This document shows, one piece after another, positions 25,214 to 34,812 of a stretch of DNA of 64,000 nucleotides. Under the pieces are notes generated by a model, which worked only from the letters and a program-made list of their open reading frames with translations, searched no databases and had not been told where the DNA came from. The position numbers were made by a program, and so were the translations under genes. Source of the stretch: Winogradskyella litoriviva (GTDB lineage: Bacteria; Bacteroidota; Bacteroidia; Flavobacteriales; Flavobacteriaceae); NCBI RefSeq assembly GCF_013249065.1, contig NZ_JABRWQ010000004.1, positions 248,001 to 312,000 on the forward strand, read 5' to 3'. Each line of letters starts with the position of its first letter. Positions within the stretch are counted from its first letter, which is position 1.

Positions 25214-25540
25214 ATGAAAAAAAGTTACTGTCCTATTGATACATTTATAAATGTGATTAAAGGAAAACGAAAAAGCACCATTATTTTGCATCTTTCACAA
25301 GGAAACAAAAGATATAATGAATTGATAAAACTCATTCCGGATATTAGTGATCGAATGATGACGAAACAATTAAAGGAATTAGTGGCCGATCAATTAATAA
25401 ATAGAGAGGTTTTTCCTGAAGTACCACCTAGAGTTGAATATAGTTTATCTGAGTTAGGTCGTGAAATTCACCCTCACTTAAAAGGCATGTTTAGAGGTGG
25501 TATTCTTTTTGAAAAAATGATTGACGCAGAAAATAATTAA
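25214..25540 (+). CDS. HxlR-family winged-helix regulator
   Basis: The start at 25214 (MKKSYCPID) was chosen over the in-frame ATG at 25154 because the family begins just before the conserved Cys in CPIDTFINVIKGKRKSTI. The 108-residue protein has the winged-helix signature (ISDRMMTKQLKELVADQLINR) and EVPPRVEYSLSELGREI. HxlR/YodB-type proteins sense electrophiles through the N-terminal Cys (here C6). It is divergent from the YhdH-like reductase and probably represses it. Confidence 0.85.
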   Translation: MKKSYCPIDTFINVIKGKRKSTIILHLSQGNKRYNELIKLIPDISDRMMTKQLKELVADQLINREVFPEVPPRVEYSLSELGREIHPHLKGMFRGGILFEKMIDAENN

Positions 25541-25595
25541 ATCAAAAGGCCATATTAATATATTGGACTTATGTGTTCTTAAAACTCCTTAAACG

Positions 25596-26519
25596 CTAAT
25601 CTAATAAGTCTAAAACAATACCAATATTGGCTTTAGTGGCTAAATTAGTGCCACCAGTCATAGTGGTTGCTACGCCACAAACAACACCCCATTTTAAGAT
25701 GTCTTTAGAGGACCAACCTTGCGCTATAGCATATACTAATCCTGCTACCATACTATCACCAGCACCAATAGTGCTTTTTACTTTAACTGAGGGTGTGTTT
25801 TGGTAAAAAATACCACTTTTTGAGGCTAAAAATGCACCACGTGCACCTAAAGAGACAACAACATATTCTGCTTGGTTGCTATTAATTAAATGCATAGCAA
25901 AGGCTTCTTGTTCTGGTTTGGTTAAAAAGTCTTTACCTGCTAATTCTGCCAATTCACCTTGATTGGGTTTCATTAAAAACACAGGTTTTTTAAGACTAGA
26001 CTTTAAGGCACCTCCAGAGGTATCTATAATTATTTTTACATTTTTTGCCTGTAAACTATCTATTAATTGAATATAGAAATCCGATGGCATATTATCTGGA
26101 ATACTCCCACTCATTACAAACATTGAGCCATCCGTAACTGTTTTATTTAAAGTGTCTTTAAGGATGTTAATTTCAGTAGAAGTTAAGGCTTCTCCTGGCA
26201 TACCAAATCGGTACTGCAAATCGGTTTTAGCATCTACAATGGCTAAGTTTTCGCGTGTCCAGGCGTCTACAAGAATTGGTTTAATTTCTAATTGCTCGTC
26301 TTCTAATAAACTTTTTAGAGTTTTTCCTGTATCACCACCATAAGTAAACATACAACTGTTTTTAACACCTAACGTATGCAGTACACGAGAGATATTAACG
26401 CCTCCTCCTCCTGCTTGAAATTGAATAGCTTTACATTTTAGTTTTTGCTCCGGAATTAATTGATCAATAGTTGCGCTTTTATCTAAGGCAGGATTTATAG
26501 TTAAAGTAACAATATTCAT
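25596..26519 (-). CDS. pfkB: PfkB-family sugar-phosphate kinase (1-phosphofructokinase/6-phosphofructokinase type)
   Basis: The 307-residue protein starts MNIVTLTINPALDK and has GGGGVNISRVL (37-47) and the catalytic IGAGDSMVAG with D255 as proton acceptor. This pattern is typical of 1-phosphofructokinase, tagatose-6-phosphate kinase and E. coli Pfk-2. Flavobacteria often have such a kinase; the substrate cannot be decided from sequence. It lies 56 bases downstream of the HxlR gene in a convergent arrangement. A perfect 25-bp palindrome lies about 50 bases upstream of its ATG. Confidence 0.85.
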   Translation of the reverse strand: MNIVTLTINPALDKSATIDQLIPEQKLKCKAIQFQAGGGGVNISRVLHTLGVKNSCMFTYGGDTGKTLKSLLEDEQLEIKPILVDAWTRENLAIVDAKTDLQYRFGMPGEALTSTEINILKDTLNKTVTDGSMFVMSGSIPDNMPSDFYIQLIDSLQAKNVKIIIDTSGGALKSSLKKPVFLMKPNQGELAELAGKDFLTKPEQEAFAMHLINSNQAEYVVVSLGARGAFLASKSGIFYQNTPSVKVKSTIGAGDSMVAGLVYAIAQGWSSKDILKWGVVCGVATTMTGGTNLATKANIGIVLDLLD

Positions 26520-26569
26520 GAGATGTGTAATTTTTAAATTCTCTTTATAAATGCTATAAATTTAGGTAT

Positions 26570-26594
26570 AATATTAAGAGATTGTCTTAATATT
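26570..26594. promoter_or_regulatory. Perfect inverted repeat upstream of the PfkB gene
   Basis: Arms AATATTAAGA and TCTTAATATT are perfectly complementary around the 5-base spacer GATTG, forming a 25-base site. It lies 51-75 bases before the kinase ATG on the minus strand and about 190 bases before the glutaminase gene on the plus strand. It has the shape of a dimeric repressor operator. It is unlikely to be a terminator because no T-run follows on either strand. Confidence 0.5.
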
Positions 26595-26779
26595 TTCGCC
26601 AAATTATAATTTTAATAAGTGCTGTACGCCTTTTACACAGTATATGCCTATTATTGGTAATTAGCACGATACTACAGAGCACAACATGAAAAATAAATCT
26701 TAAAATTAGGCTTTAAAATTAGCATATTAAAACCAAATTAAATTATAACTTGCCATGGTAAAATTAACCTAATATTGGT

Positions 26780-27700
26780 ATGCAATCAAATTATAAAAAC
26801 ATCATAGAAAATGCCTATAACCTCACTAAACCACTTAAAGATTTAGGCAAATTAGCAACTTATATTCCAGAATTAGCAAATGTAAATCCGAATAAGTTTG
26901 GTGTGCACATGACGCATATAGATGGCACGCATTATGGTATTGGAGATAATCAAGAAAAGTTTTCTATACAGAGTATTGCAAAAGTGTTGTCATTAACATT
27001 AGCTGTAAAATTTATTGGTGAAAAGATCTGGACACGTGTTGATGTAGAACCTTCTGGAACTAAGTTTGATTCGCTTCTTTTGCTAGAAACCTACAATGGC
27101 ATTCCACGTAATCCGTTTGTTAACTCTGGAGCTATTGTGATTTGCGATATTTTATTGACACATTTAGAACATGCTCGCGAAGAATTTCTAGAGTTTGTTA
27201 GAGACTTAAGTGATATACCAGACCTTACCTACTCTGATAATATTGCCGATTCTGAAAAAGCAACAGGGTTTAGAAATGTAGCTTTATGTAATTTTATTAA
27301 ATCTTTGGGTAATATTAAAAATAAACCAGAAGATGTACTCGATTTTTATTTTGACATGTGTTCTTTAGAAATGAATTGCCAACAGTTGTCACATACCTTT
27401 GCTTTTTTAATTAATGGAGGTCGCAAATTAAATAATGGAAAGAAAATTATTTCGAGGAGCCAAGCCAAACGTATCAATGCCTTAATGCTAACTTGTGGTT
27501 TTTATGATGAATCTGGAGAATTTGCCTTTAAAGTAGGCTTACCAGGCAAAAGTGGTGTTGGTGGTGGCATTGTAGCCGTATACCCTAATAACTTCACAAT
27601 TGCCGTTTGGAGCCCCAAATTAAACCCTAATGGAAACTCTTTTAAAGGCATGAAATTACTTGAAGATATCACCACACATTCTGAAATGAGTATTTTCTAG
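26780..27700 (+). CDS. glsA: Glutaminase
   Basis: The 306-residue protein matches the serine-dependent beta-lactamase-fold glutaminases (GlsA/GLS). The SxxK motif is S65-I-A-K68 in SIQSIAKVLSL, followed by the substrate loop NGIPRNPFVNSGAI and the YxxxxE region, and later GLPGKSGVGGGIVA. It hydrolyses glutamine to glutamate and ammonia in the cytosol. Length is normal. The gene precedes the transglutaminase/ATP-grasp cluster on the same strand with a 165-base gap, so a supply role for glutamate is imaginable but not shown. Confidence 0.95.
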   Translation: MQSNYKNIIENAYNLTKPLKDLGKLATYIPELANVNPNKFGVHMTHIDGTHYGIGDNQEKFSIQSIAKVLSLTLAVKFIGEKIWTRVDVEPSGTKFDSLLLLETYNGIPRNPFVNSGAIVICDILLTHLEHAREEFLEFVRDLSDIPDLTYSDNIADSEKATGFRNVALCNFIKSLGNIKNKPEDVLDFYFDMCSLEMNCQQLSHTFAFLINGGRKLNNGKKIISRSQAKRINALMLTCGFYDESGEFAFKVGLPGKSGVGGGIVAVYPNNFTIAVWSPKLNPNGNSFKGMKLLEDITTHSEMSIF

Positions 27701-27792
27701 GTACATTAATTGCGATTTTAAAAACCTATGGAACGTTATTTAGGTAAATTCCCAAAAATTAGACGATCCACATCAGCCTGAAGTATTATTGA

Positions 27793-27811
27793 GCAAAATA
27801 CCTTATTTTGC
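27793..27811. promoter_or_regulatory. Inverted repeat before the transglutaminase/ATP-grasp operon
   Basis: GCAAAATA and TATTTTGC form a perfect 8-bp inverted repeat around a 3-base spacer, 55 bases before the first ATG of the operon and 93 bases after the glutaminase stop. The 3-base loop and lack of a T-run argue against a classical terminator, so it may be an operator. Confidence 0.35.
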
Positions 27812-27865
27812 ATATGTAATAGACCTGTGCTGTCTATTTTGTTTCTTTAATCTTACTCACACACT

Positions 27866-30800
27866 ATGGCATTAAAAATTGTAATATCACATAAAACTGT
27901 TTATAAATACGATCGTAAGGTAGCATTATCGCCTCATGTTTTTAGATTAAGACCTGCACCACATTCTAGAACACCAATAGAATCTTATTCGTTAAAAATA
28001 AAACCAGAAAATCAATTTTTTAATTGGCAACAAGATCCATTTGGTAATTATGTAGCACGCTTGGTTTTTCCAGATAAAACAGATGAGTTATCTATAGATG
28101 TAGAAATCATTGCAGATTTAAAAACCATTAACCCTTTTGATTTCTTTATTGAAGAATCTGCAGAAGAATTTCCTTTTGAATATTCCGATACCGTTAAAAA
28201 AGAACTTCAACCCTATTTAGAAATTACGGACCATGGTAAATTATTACAAGAGTTTTTAGAGACTTTAGATTACACACCTAGAAAAACCATCTATTTTTTG
28301 ATTCATGTTAATCAAAAAATTTACGAATACTTAAATTATAATATCCGCATGGATCCTGGTGTGCAAACCTGCGAAGAAACCTTAGAATTAAAAAAAGGGT
28401 CTTGTAGAGATTATGCATGGTTATTTGTGCAAACATTAAGACATCTTGGTTTTGGTACGCGTTTTGTTTCAGGCTATCTAGTTCAATTAAAATCAGATGA
28501 AAAATCTTTAGATGGTCCTTCTGGTCCGGAAGCGGATTTTACAGATTTACACGCCTGGGCCGAAGTCTATTTACCTGGTGCAGGTTGGATTGGCTTTGAT
28601 GCCACTTCTGGCTTATTAGCTGGTGAAGGTCATATTCCACTAGCGTGTACACCATCTTTTGAAAGTGCTGCGCCAGTTTCTGGTATGACAGATAAATGCG
28701 AAACGGAATTCTTTTTTGAAAACTCCGTAAAACGAATTTTTGAGTCGCCAAGAGTAACCAAACCTTATACAGAAGACCAATGGAAAGCCATAGATAGACT
28801 CGGAAATAAAGTAGAAAAACAATTACAAAAAAATGATGTGCGTTTAACCATGGGTGGTGAACCTACATTTATTTCTATCGACGATCTAGAAGCTCCAGAA
28901 TGGAATACTGCTGCAGATGGCCCTCATAAACGCCAACTGGCCAAAGCGTTATCTAAAAGACTTCATGAAAAATTTGCTAAAGGTGGTGTTTTACATCATG
29001 CGCAGGGTAAATGGTATCCTGGTGAACCTCTACCAAGATGGCAAATAGAAATTTGTTGGAGAAAAGACGGTAGACCAATTTGGTACAACAAAAAGTACCT
29101 AGAAACCTATGCTAGTGATTTTACAGTGCCTCCAAATACGGATAAGCTTTTCTTAGAAACCTTAACCACCTATTTAGGAGTTTCAAATCAACATATTTTA
29201 CCAGGTTTTGAAGATGCTTTTTATTTTTTATGGGAACATGGCAATTTGCCTATAGATATAGACCCAACTAAAGACAGAGATAACACTTTAGTAAAAAATA
29301 AACTAAAAGAAATTTTAGAAAACGGAACCTCTAATCCTGTTGGTTATGTATTACCCTTAAATAATACTGGTGGCAATTGGTTTACTAGTGAATGGGCATT
29401 TAGAAGGCAGCATTTATTCTTAACACCTGGTAATTCTCCAATGGGACTGAGATTACCATTAAATTCGTTAATGGAAAAACCAGAGTACGAGATTTTCCCT
29501 TCCTATGAACCCGATTTATTTTCTCAGAAGAAACGTTTACCCAACTTTAGAGATCGTGTAAAAAAGCGTCATAAAGCTGTTTTAGAAAATGGATTAGATA
29601 CTAACCAACCGAATTATTTTGTTAGAACGGCCATTTGTGCAGAAATAAGAGCGGGTAAATTGTACTTGTTTTTACCGCCTTTAGATGCGGCTGAAAACTT
29701 TTTAGATTTAATTGCTGCTATAGAATTTACAGCGAAAGAATTAAAAGTACCTGTGATTATGGAAGGTTACGACCCTCCTAAAGACAACCGATTAGAATCT
29801 CTTAAAATTACACCAGATCCAGGTGTAATTGAAGTGAACGTGCATCCTGTAACCAATTGGAAAGATTTGTGTCACAACACATTTACCTTTTATGAACAAG
29901 CAAAACTAGCGCGATTAGGAACTGAAAAGTTTATGCTAGACGGCAAGCATACTGGTACAGGTGGAGGAAATCATGTAACCTTAGGTGGTACGAGTCCTGC
30001 AGATAGTCCACTGCTGAGACAGCCAAGTTTATTACGAAGTTTATTAACCTTTTGGCAACATCATCCTGGTTTAAGCTACTTGTTTTCTGGTTCTTTTGTC
30101 GGACCCACAAGTCAGGCACCAAGAATAGATGAAGCTCGCCAAGATAGTTTATATGAATTAGAAATTGCCTTTAGTCAAATCCCTAAAAATGGCGAAGTGC
30201 CGTTTTGGTTAACGGATCGTTTATTTAGGCATTTATTAACCGATTTAACAGGCAATACGCACAGAGCTGAATTTTGTATTGATAAATTATATTCACCAGA
30301 TTCTTCTTCTGGTCGTTTGGGCATTTTAGAATTACGTGGTTTCGATATGCCACCACATCCTAAAATGAGCTTGGTGCAAATGCTTTTGGTAAGAACTCTG
30401 GTCGCTTGGTTTTGGAAAAAACCATATGAACATAATCTGGTACGTTGGGGAACAGAATTACATGATAAATTCTTAATAGAACATTATGTAAGAGAAGACA
30501 TAAAAGATATTGTATCTCAATTAAATAAAGCAGGTTATAAGTTTGAAGAAGATTGGTTTAATCCGTTTTTCGAATTTAGATTTCCGCTACATGGCATGGT
30601 AGAAATTAATAATATTCATTTAGAATTAAGAGCTGGTATTGAACCTTGGAATGTTTTAGGCGAAGAAATGACAGGTGGTGGTACAGCTAGATATGTAGAT
30701 TCGTCTTTAGAACGTCTACAAGTAAAAGTGTCTAATTTTATTGAAGAACGTTTTGTATTAACCTGCAATGGTGTACGAGTGCAATTAAAAAGTACAGGTG

Positions 30801-31198
30801 TAAATGGAGAATATGTTTCGGGTATTCGCTATAAAGCATGGAATCCCTATTCGGCATTACATCCTACAATTCCGCCAGATACACCATTAGTTTTTGATAT
30901 CGTAGATACTTGGAACAAGCGTTCAATTGGTGGCTGTACGTATTATGTGGCGCATCCTGGTGGACGTTCTTATGATGTGCATCCTGTTAATAGTTTTGAA
31001 GCAGAATCTAGACGTATCAACCGTTTTTGGGAGTTTGGACATACCCAAGGTGAAATAAAGCCTTTTGACAACATCACTTTTGATAATGAACCGACCTCTA
31101 GAAGTGTAAAAGAAAAAAGTAGCTCAAAACGTTTTTCTTATAAAGAATTACCAGTTAATTTTGAATTTCCTTATACTCTAGATTTACGTAAAAAATAA
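27866..31198 (+). CDS. Transglutaminase-like protein with DUF2126 (permuted ATP-grasp/amidoligase-type) region
   Basis: The 1110-residue protein starts with the bacterial transglutaminase-like N-terminal beta domain (1-95). A transglutaminase/protease core follows with C180 (KKGSCRDYA), H229 (DLHAWAEVY) and D245 (GWIGFDATSG). Residues about 300-1090 match the large DUF2126 region, with MGGEPTFISIDD near 330-341, a TGTGGGNHVTLGG glycine-rich segment and ELRGFDMPPHPKMSL. Iyer, Aravind and colleagues grouped such proteins with predicted peptide-ligase systems. The Tgase fold could cleave or cross-link the peptide made. It begins a three-gene plus-strand operon. Confidence 0.85.
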   Translation: MALKIVISHKTVYKYDRKVALSPHVFRLRPAPHSRTPIESYSLKIKPENQFFNWQQDPFGNYVARLVFPDKTDELSIDVEIIADLKTINPFDFFIEESAEEFPFEYSDTVKKELQPYLEITDHGKLLQEFLETLDYTPRKTIYFLIHVNQKIYEYLNYNIRMDPGVQTCEETLELKKGSCRDYAWLFVQTLRHLGFGTRFVSGYLVQLKSDEKSLDGPSGPEADFTDLHAWAEVYLPGAGWIGFDATSGLLAGEGHIPLACTPSFESAAPVSGMTDKCETEFFFENSVKRIFESPRVTKPYTEDQWKAIDRLGNKVEKQLQKNDVRLTMGGEPTFISIDDLEAPEWNTAADGPHKRQLAKALSKRLHEKFAKGGVLHHAQGKWYPGEPLPRWQIEICWRKDGRPIWYNKKYLETYASDFTVPPNTDKLFLETLTTYLGVSNQHILPGFEDAFYFLWEHGNLPIDIDPTKDRDNTLVKNKLKEILENGTSNPVGYVLPLNNTGGNWFTSEWAFRRQHLFLTPGNSPMGLRLPLNSLMEKPEYEIFPSYEPDLFSQKKRLPNFRDRVKKRHKAVLENGLDTNQPNYFVRTAICAEIRAGKLYLFLPPLDAAENFLDLIAAIEFTAKELKVPVIMEGYDPPKDNRLESLKITPDPGVIEVNVHPVTNWKDLCHNTFTFYEQAKLARLGTEKFMLDGKHTGTGGGNHVTLGGTSPADSPLLRQPSLLRSLLTFWQHHPGLSYLFSGSFVGPTSQAPRIDEARQDSLYELEIAFSQIPKNGEVPFWLTDRLFRHLLTDLTGNTHRAEFCIDKLYSPDSSSGRLGILELRGFDMPPHPKMSLVQMLLVRTLVAWFWKKPYEHNLVRWGTELHDKFLIEHYVREDIKDIVSQLNKAGYKFEEDWFNPFFEFRFPLHGMVEINNIHLELRAGIEPWNVLGEEMTGGGTARYVDSSLERLQVKVSNFIEERFVLTCNGVRVQLKSTGVNGEYVSGIRYKAWNPYSALHPTIPPDTPLVFDIVDTWNKRSIGGCTYYVAHPGGRSYDVHPVNSFEAESRRINRFWEFGHTQGEIKPFDNITFDNEPTSRSVKEKSSSKRFSYKELPVNFEFPYTLDLRKK

Positions 31199-31217
31199 AG
31201 AGCATTGTCGCTTATAT

Positions 31218-33770
31218 ATGAAAACCATAACTAAAACATTATTTGAAAACTATTTTTCTGCGTCATCACGTTATGATGAATTACTTACACCTAAAATGAG
31301 CATAAAAGACAACTGGAAAGTCTTGTCGCAAAATTTAGTAAAAATTGGTCCGGAAAATCTGGTATTAAAACAAAAAGAAATCAATTGGCTGCTGGCAGAA
31401 AATGGTGTTACCTATAATGTTTATAATGATCCAAAAGGTTTAAATAGACCATGGGATTTAAATGTTGTTCCATATATAGTTCATCAAAACGAATGGAAAG
31501 ACGTTGAAAAAGGGATACAACAAAGAGCTGAAATATTAAATCTTGTTTTAAAAGATTTATACGGAAAAAGAGACCTTTTTAAAAATGGTATTATTCCACC
31601 AGAAGCAATTTATGCCCATAGTGGTTTTTTACGGCCATGTGATCAAATACTCTATAAAAACGCTAAACAACTTTCAATATATGCTGCAGATTTAGCCAGA
31701 GGTCCAGATGGCAGAATGTGGGTTGTAAATGATAGAACACAAGCGCCATCAGGTATGGGCTATGCTTTAGAAAATAGGTTTTCTACAAGTAAGATTTGTC
31801 CTGAACTTTATAAAAATATCAACGTTTCGCAACCTTCTCAGTTTTTTAACGACTTTAATAAGTTGTTACTCAATGCGGCCAATACAAATGTAAAAAGTCC
31901 AATGATTGTGATCTTAACTCCAGGACCACATAATGAAACCTATTTTGAACATGCATATTTGTCGTCATTTTTAGGCTATCCGCTTGTAAAAGGGAATGAT
32001 TTAGTGGTTAGACATGGTAAGGTTTGGTTAAAATCGCTTAAAGGATTAAAACAAGTTGATGTTATTCTAAGACGTGTCGATGATAGCTTTATGGACCCAT
32101 TAGAGTTGCGTGAAGATTCTTATCTTGGTGTTGCTGGTTTATTAGAAGCTGTTCGTTTGCAAAATGTGACTATTTTAAATCCTATAGGCAGTGGTATATT
32201 AGAAAATCCTGCGTTAATTCCTTTTATGGAAAATATTTGTAAATATTTCTTAGATGAAGAATTAAGGTTACCGCAAATAGCTTCCTGGTGGTGTGGTCAA
32301 GATAAAGAACGTCAACATGTTTTAGAAGATTTAAAGTCTTTTGTCGTAAAACGAATTGACCGCTCTAAAAGAGAGCATATTTATTTTTGTGAATTTTTGG
32401 ATAAAAAGGAACTCGATAATCTTAAAGCAGAGATTTTAGAATATCCTCATAAATTTGTGGCTCAAGAAAAAATATCGTTTTCTACAGCACCTAATTTTGT
32501 AAACAATCAATTAGAACCTCGAAAAATTTCGTGCCGCACTTTTGCTATTGCTAATGCGAATGGTTATAGTATTATGCCTGGTGGCTTAGTAAGAGTAGCA
32601 ACAGAACGTGAAGAATTATTTGTATCTAACCAACGTGGTGGCACCAGTAAAGATTTTTGGATTGTAAATGATACGCCTCAAACTAATTTGCAAAACTATT
32701 CTTGGAACAAAACTAATTCTAGCCCTTCTACAAACATCAATGATGTCCCAAGTAATACAGCAGAAAATTTATTTTGGTCAGGTAGATATATCGGAAGAGC
32801 GTTAGTAACGGCAAGATATTTGAGAATGGTACTTAGCCAAATGACGCACGCACAGTACAATCACCGAAAATCAGAGTCCGAAAGTCTAAAAATACTGTTT
32901 CAATCAATTACTAAAATTACATCTACATTTCCTGGTTTTATTACAGAAAATGAAGAGGTGTTAAATAATCCTCTGTCAGAAATAAAAGATATCATTCTAG
33001 ATGAGACAAAAATTGGAAGTTTCGCACAATCAATGCAAAGCTTTAGCAACTCGTACTATGCATTGCGTAATTTATGGTCTAGAGATATGTGGCGTGTTTT
33101 TGACGGCATTCAAAAACACCTAAAAAATCTAAAGAAAGAAGAAGATTTCACGGTTAATAAACTCACTAATTTCTTTGATAAAATTATAACCAGACTCATT
33201 GCATTTATGGCGCTTACCGAAGAGAGTATATTAGTGAGGCAAGGACTCCTACTCTACTTTATTGGTTTGCAGCTAGAGATTGGCGCTATGAATATAGAGA
33301 AATTTAGAGCAATGTTAATTGTTAATTACGATGAAGAACTAGAATATGAAGTTTTAGAATCCTTATTAAGTAGCCACGAAAGTTTAAATATCTATAGGTA
33401 CAGCTATAACTCTTATTTAAGTTTAGAAAATGTGTTGAATCTAATAATCTTAGATAAAGAATACTCTAGGTCATTAACATATCAAATGCATCGTTTAAAA
33501 AAGGATATCTATAAATTACCTAAAACAAATAATTCCGAGGAACTTACTATATGTCAACAAAATATAAACGCCGTTATTTCTAAAATGGACCGCTTAAATC
33601 TAAAAGACATGTTAGTCATAGACGACAATTCAAACATGCGTAAGAATTTAGATGATGTATTGTCTGATTTAAGTGATTTACTGCATAACACATCATTATC
33701 TATTTCAGATACCTATTTTAATCATTCGCAAGCCCAAAAACAATTGGTTAACCGAAACATTACATCTTAA
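31218..33770 (+). CDS. Fused circularly permuted ATP-grasp (type 2) and alpha-E protein
   Basis: The 850-residue protein has a circularly permuted ATP-grasp half (about 40-490): NDPKGLNRPWDLNVVPYIV, the DRTQAPSGMGYALENR motif, LRRVDDSFMDPLELRED and the C-terminal NQRGGTSKDFWIV. An alpha-helical alpha-E domain follows (about 510-840) starting SNTAENLFWSGRYIGRAL. Predicted role: forms amide bonds on a small peptide together with the flanking Tgase proteins. The loop that is glycine-rich in the split paralogue (SGGYGM) is replaced here by RSKREHIYF. It lies 19 bases after the previous gene. Confidence 0.88.
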   Translation: MKTITKTLFENYFSASSRYDELLTPKMSIKDNWKVLSQNLVKIGPENLVLKQKEINWLLAENGVTYNVYNDPKGLNRPWDLNVVPYIVHQNEWKDVEKGIQQRAEILNLVLKDLYGKRDLFKNGIIPPEAIYAHSGFLRPCDQILYKNAKQLSIYAADLARGPDGRMWVVNDRTQAPSGMGYALENRFSTSKICPELYKNINVSQPSQFFNDFNKLLLNAANTNVKSPMIVILTPGPHNETYFEHAYLSSFLGYPLVKGNDLVVRHGKVWLKSLKGLKQVDVILRRVDDSFMDPLELREDSYLGVAGLLEAVRLQNVTILNPIGSGILENPALIPFMENICKYFLDEELRLPQIASWWCGQDKERQHVLEDLKSFVVKRIDRSKREHIYFCEFLDKKELDNLKAEILEYPHKFVAQEKISFSTAPNFVNNQLEPRKISCRTFAIANANGYSIMPGGLVRVATEREELFVSNQRGGTSKDFWIVNDTPQTNLQNYSWNKTNSSPSTNINDVPSNTAENLFWSGRYIGRALVTARYLRMVLSQMTHAQYNHRKSESESLKILFQSITKITSTFPGFITENEEVLNNPLSEIKDIILDETKIGSFAQSMQSFSNSYYALRNLWSRDMWRVFDGIQKHLKNLKKEEDFTVNKLTNFFDKIITRLIAFMALTEESILVRQGLLLYFIGLQLEIGAMNIEKFRAMLIVNYDEELEYEVLESLLSSHESLNIYRYSYNSYLSLENVLNLIILDKEYSRSLTYQMHRLKKDIYKLPKTNNSEELTICQQNINAVISKMDRLNLKDMLVIDDNSNMRKNLDDVLSDLSDLLHNTSLSISDTYFNHSQAQKQLVNRNITS

Positions 33771-33771
33771 T

Positions 33772-34698
33772 ATGATTTTTGATCTTTGGCATAAAACAAA
33801 ATACACATACGAGCATGGCGCTTCGTTTTGTCATAACCTTACAACTATAAAACCTAAAAGTTTTGCAGGTCAAACACTATTAGACTATAGTTTAGAAATT
33901 ACGCCTACGCCAACTGATATTACAGAACGTCTAGATTTTTTTGGAAATGCTGTAACCCGTTTTTCTATACAACAACATCATAAAGAACTAATTGTTATAG
34001 CACGCAGCAAAGTGGCCAGAGATTATGAAAAACAACATAATGAAGCCGATTTTTTAAAAGCTAAAAAAGTAACAATAGCAGAAACCTTAACACAACTCAA
34101 AGGAACAGATGCAGAAATTATTGATGTAAGACAATTTGTAATGCCTTCACCATTAATTTCTATTGGTAATAATGAAATTAAGGCCTATGCAGCCAAATCG
34201 TTTAGTTCAGAACGTTCATTTTATGAAGCGGCTAACGAACTTATGCAACGTATTTATACCGATTTCGATTTTGTACCAGGATTTACCAATATCGCAACAC
34301 CGCTAAAGGATGTAATGGCGGCTAAAAAAGGGGTTTGTCAAGATTTTGCTCAAATAGCTATTGCCTGTATACGTGCTATGGGTTTACCAGCTAAATATGT
34401 TAGTGGTTATATAGAAACATTACCGCCAGAGGGTAAAGAAAAATTAATAGGTACAGATGCGTCACATGCCTGGTTTTCCGTTTATATTCCTTCCTTTGGT
34501 TGGGTAGATTTTGACCCTACCAATAATCAAATCCCTAAAAACCAACACATTGTTGTGGCACATGGAAGAGATTATTATGATGTACCACCTTTAAAAGGTG
34601 TCATATATAGCATGGGCAAAAATACCATGGAAGTTTCCGTAGACTTAAGACCCTCTGCATCTTATATTAGTCAAATGCAAAGCCAAGCGCAACAATAA
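33772..34698 (+). CDS. Transglutaminase-like cysteine protease-fold protein
   Basis: The ATG at 33772 immediately follows the TAA of the ATP-grasp/alpha-E gene and gives the standard start MIFDLWHKTKYTYE, so the longer reading frame from 33673 is rejected. The 308-residue protein has the N-terminal beta domain and a Tgase core with C189 (KKGVCQDFA), H232 (DASHAWFSVY) and D248 (WVDFDPTNN). It could hydrolyse or transfer the peptide produced by the ligases. It is the third gene of the operon. Confidence 0.92.
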   Translation: MIFDLWHKTKYTYEHGASFCHNLTTIKPKSFAGQTLLDYSLEITPTPTDITERLDFFGNAVTRFSIQQHHKELIVIARSKVARDYEKQHNEADFLKAKKVTIAETLTQLKGTDAEIIDVRQFVMPSPLISIGNNEIKAYAAKSFSSERSFYEAANELMQRIYTDFDFVPGFTNIATPLKDVMAAKKGVCQDFAQIAIACIRAMGLPAKYVSGYIETLPPEGKEKLIGTDASHAWFSVYIPSFGWVDFDPTNNQIPKNQHIVVAHGRDYYDVPPLKGVIYSMGKNTMEVSVDLRPSASYISQMQSQAQQ

Positions 34699-34745
34699 AC
34701 ATAGTTAGTCCTTCTATGAATAAGTACTTAGACAAAAAATGAACA

Positions 34746-34766
34746 AAACACTAAAGCGCTGTGTTT
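34746..34766. terminator. Possible weak hairpin between convergent genes
   Basis: AAACAC and GTGTTT form a 6-bp stem around a 9-base loop, in the 114-base gap between the Tgase gene and the convergent alpha-E gene. There is no long T-run, so terminator function is uncertain. Confidence 0.3.
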
Positions 34767-34812
34767 AGAGTACCTATTGGGTTTCAATACAATTAAACTA
34801 GCTCTAAATTAG

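Noticed and set aside
33673-33771. Longer N-terminus for the third gene of the ATP-grasp operon
   Set aside because: It overlaps the upstream coding region, and the family start is the ATG at 33772.
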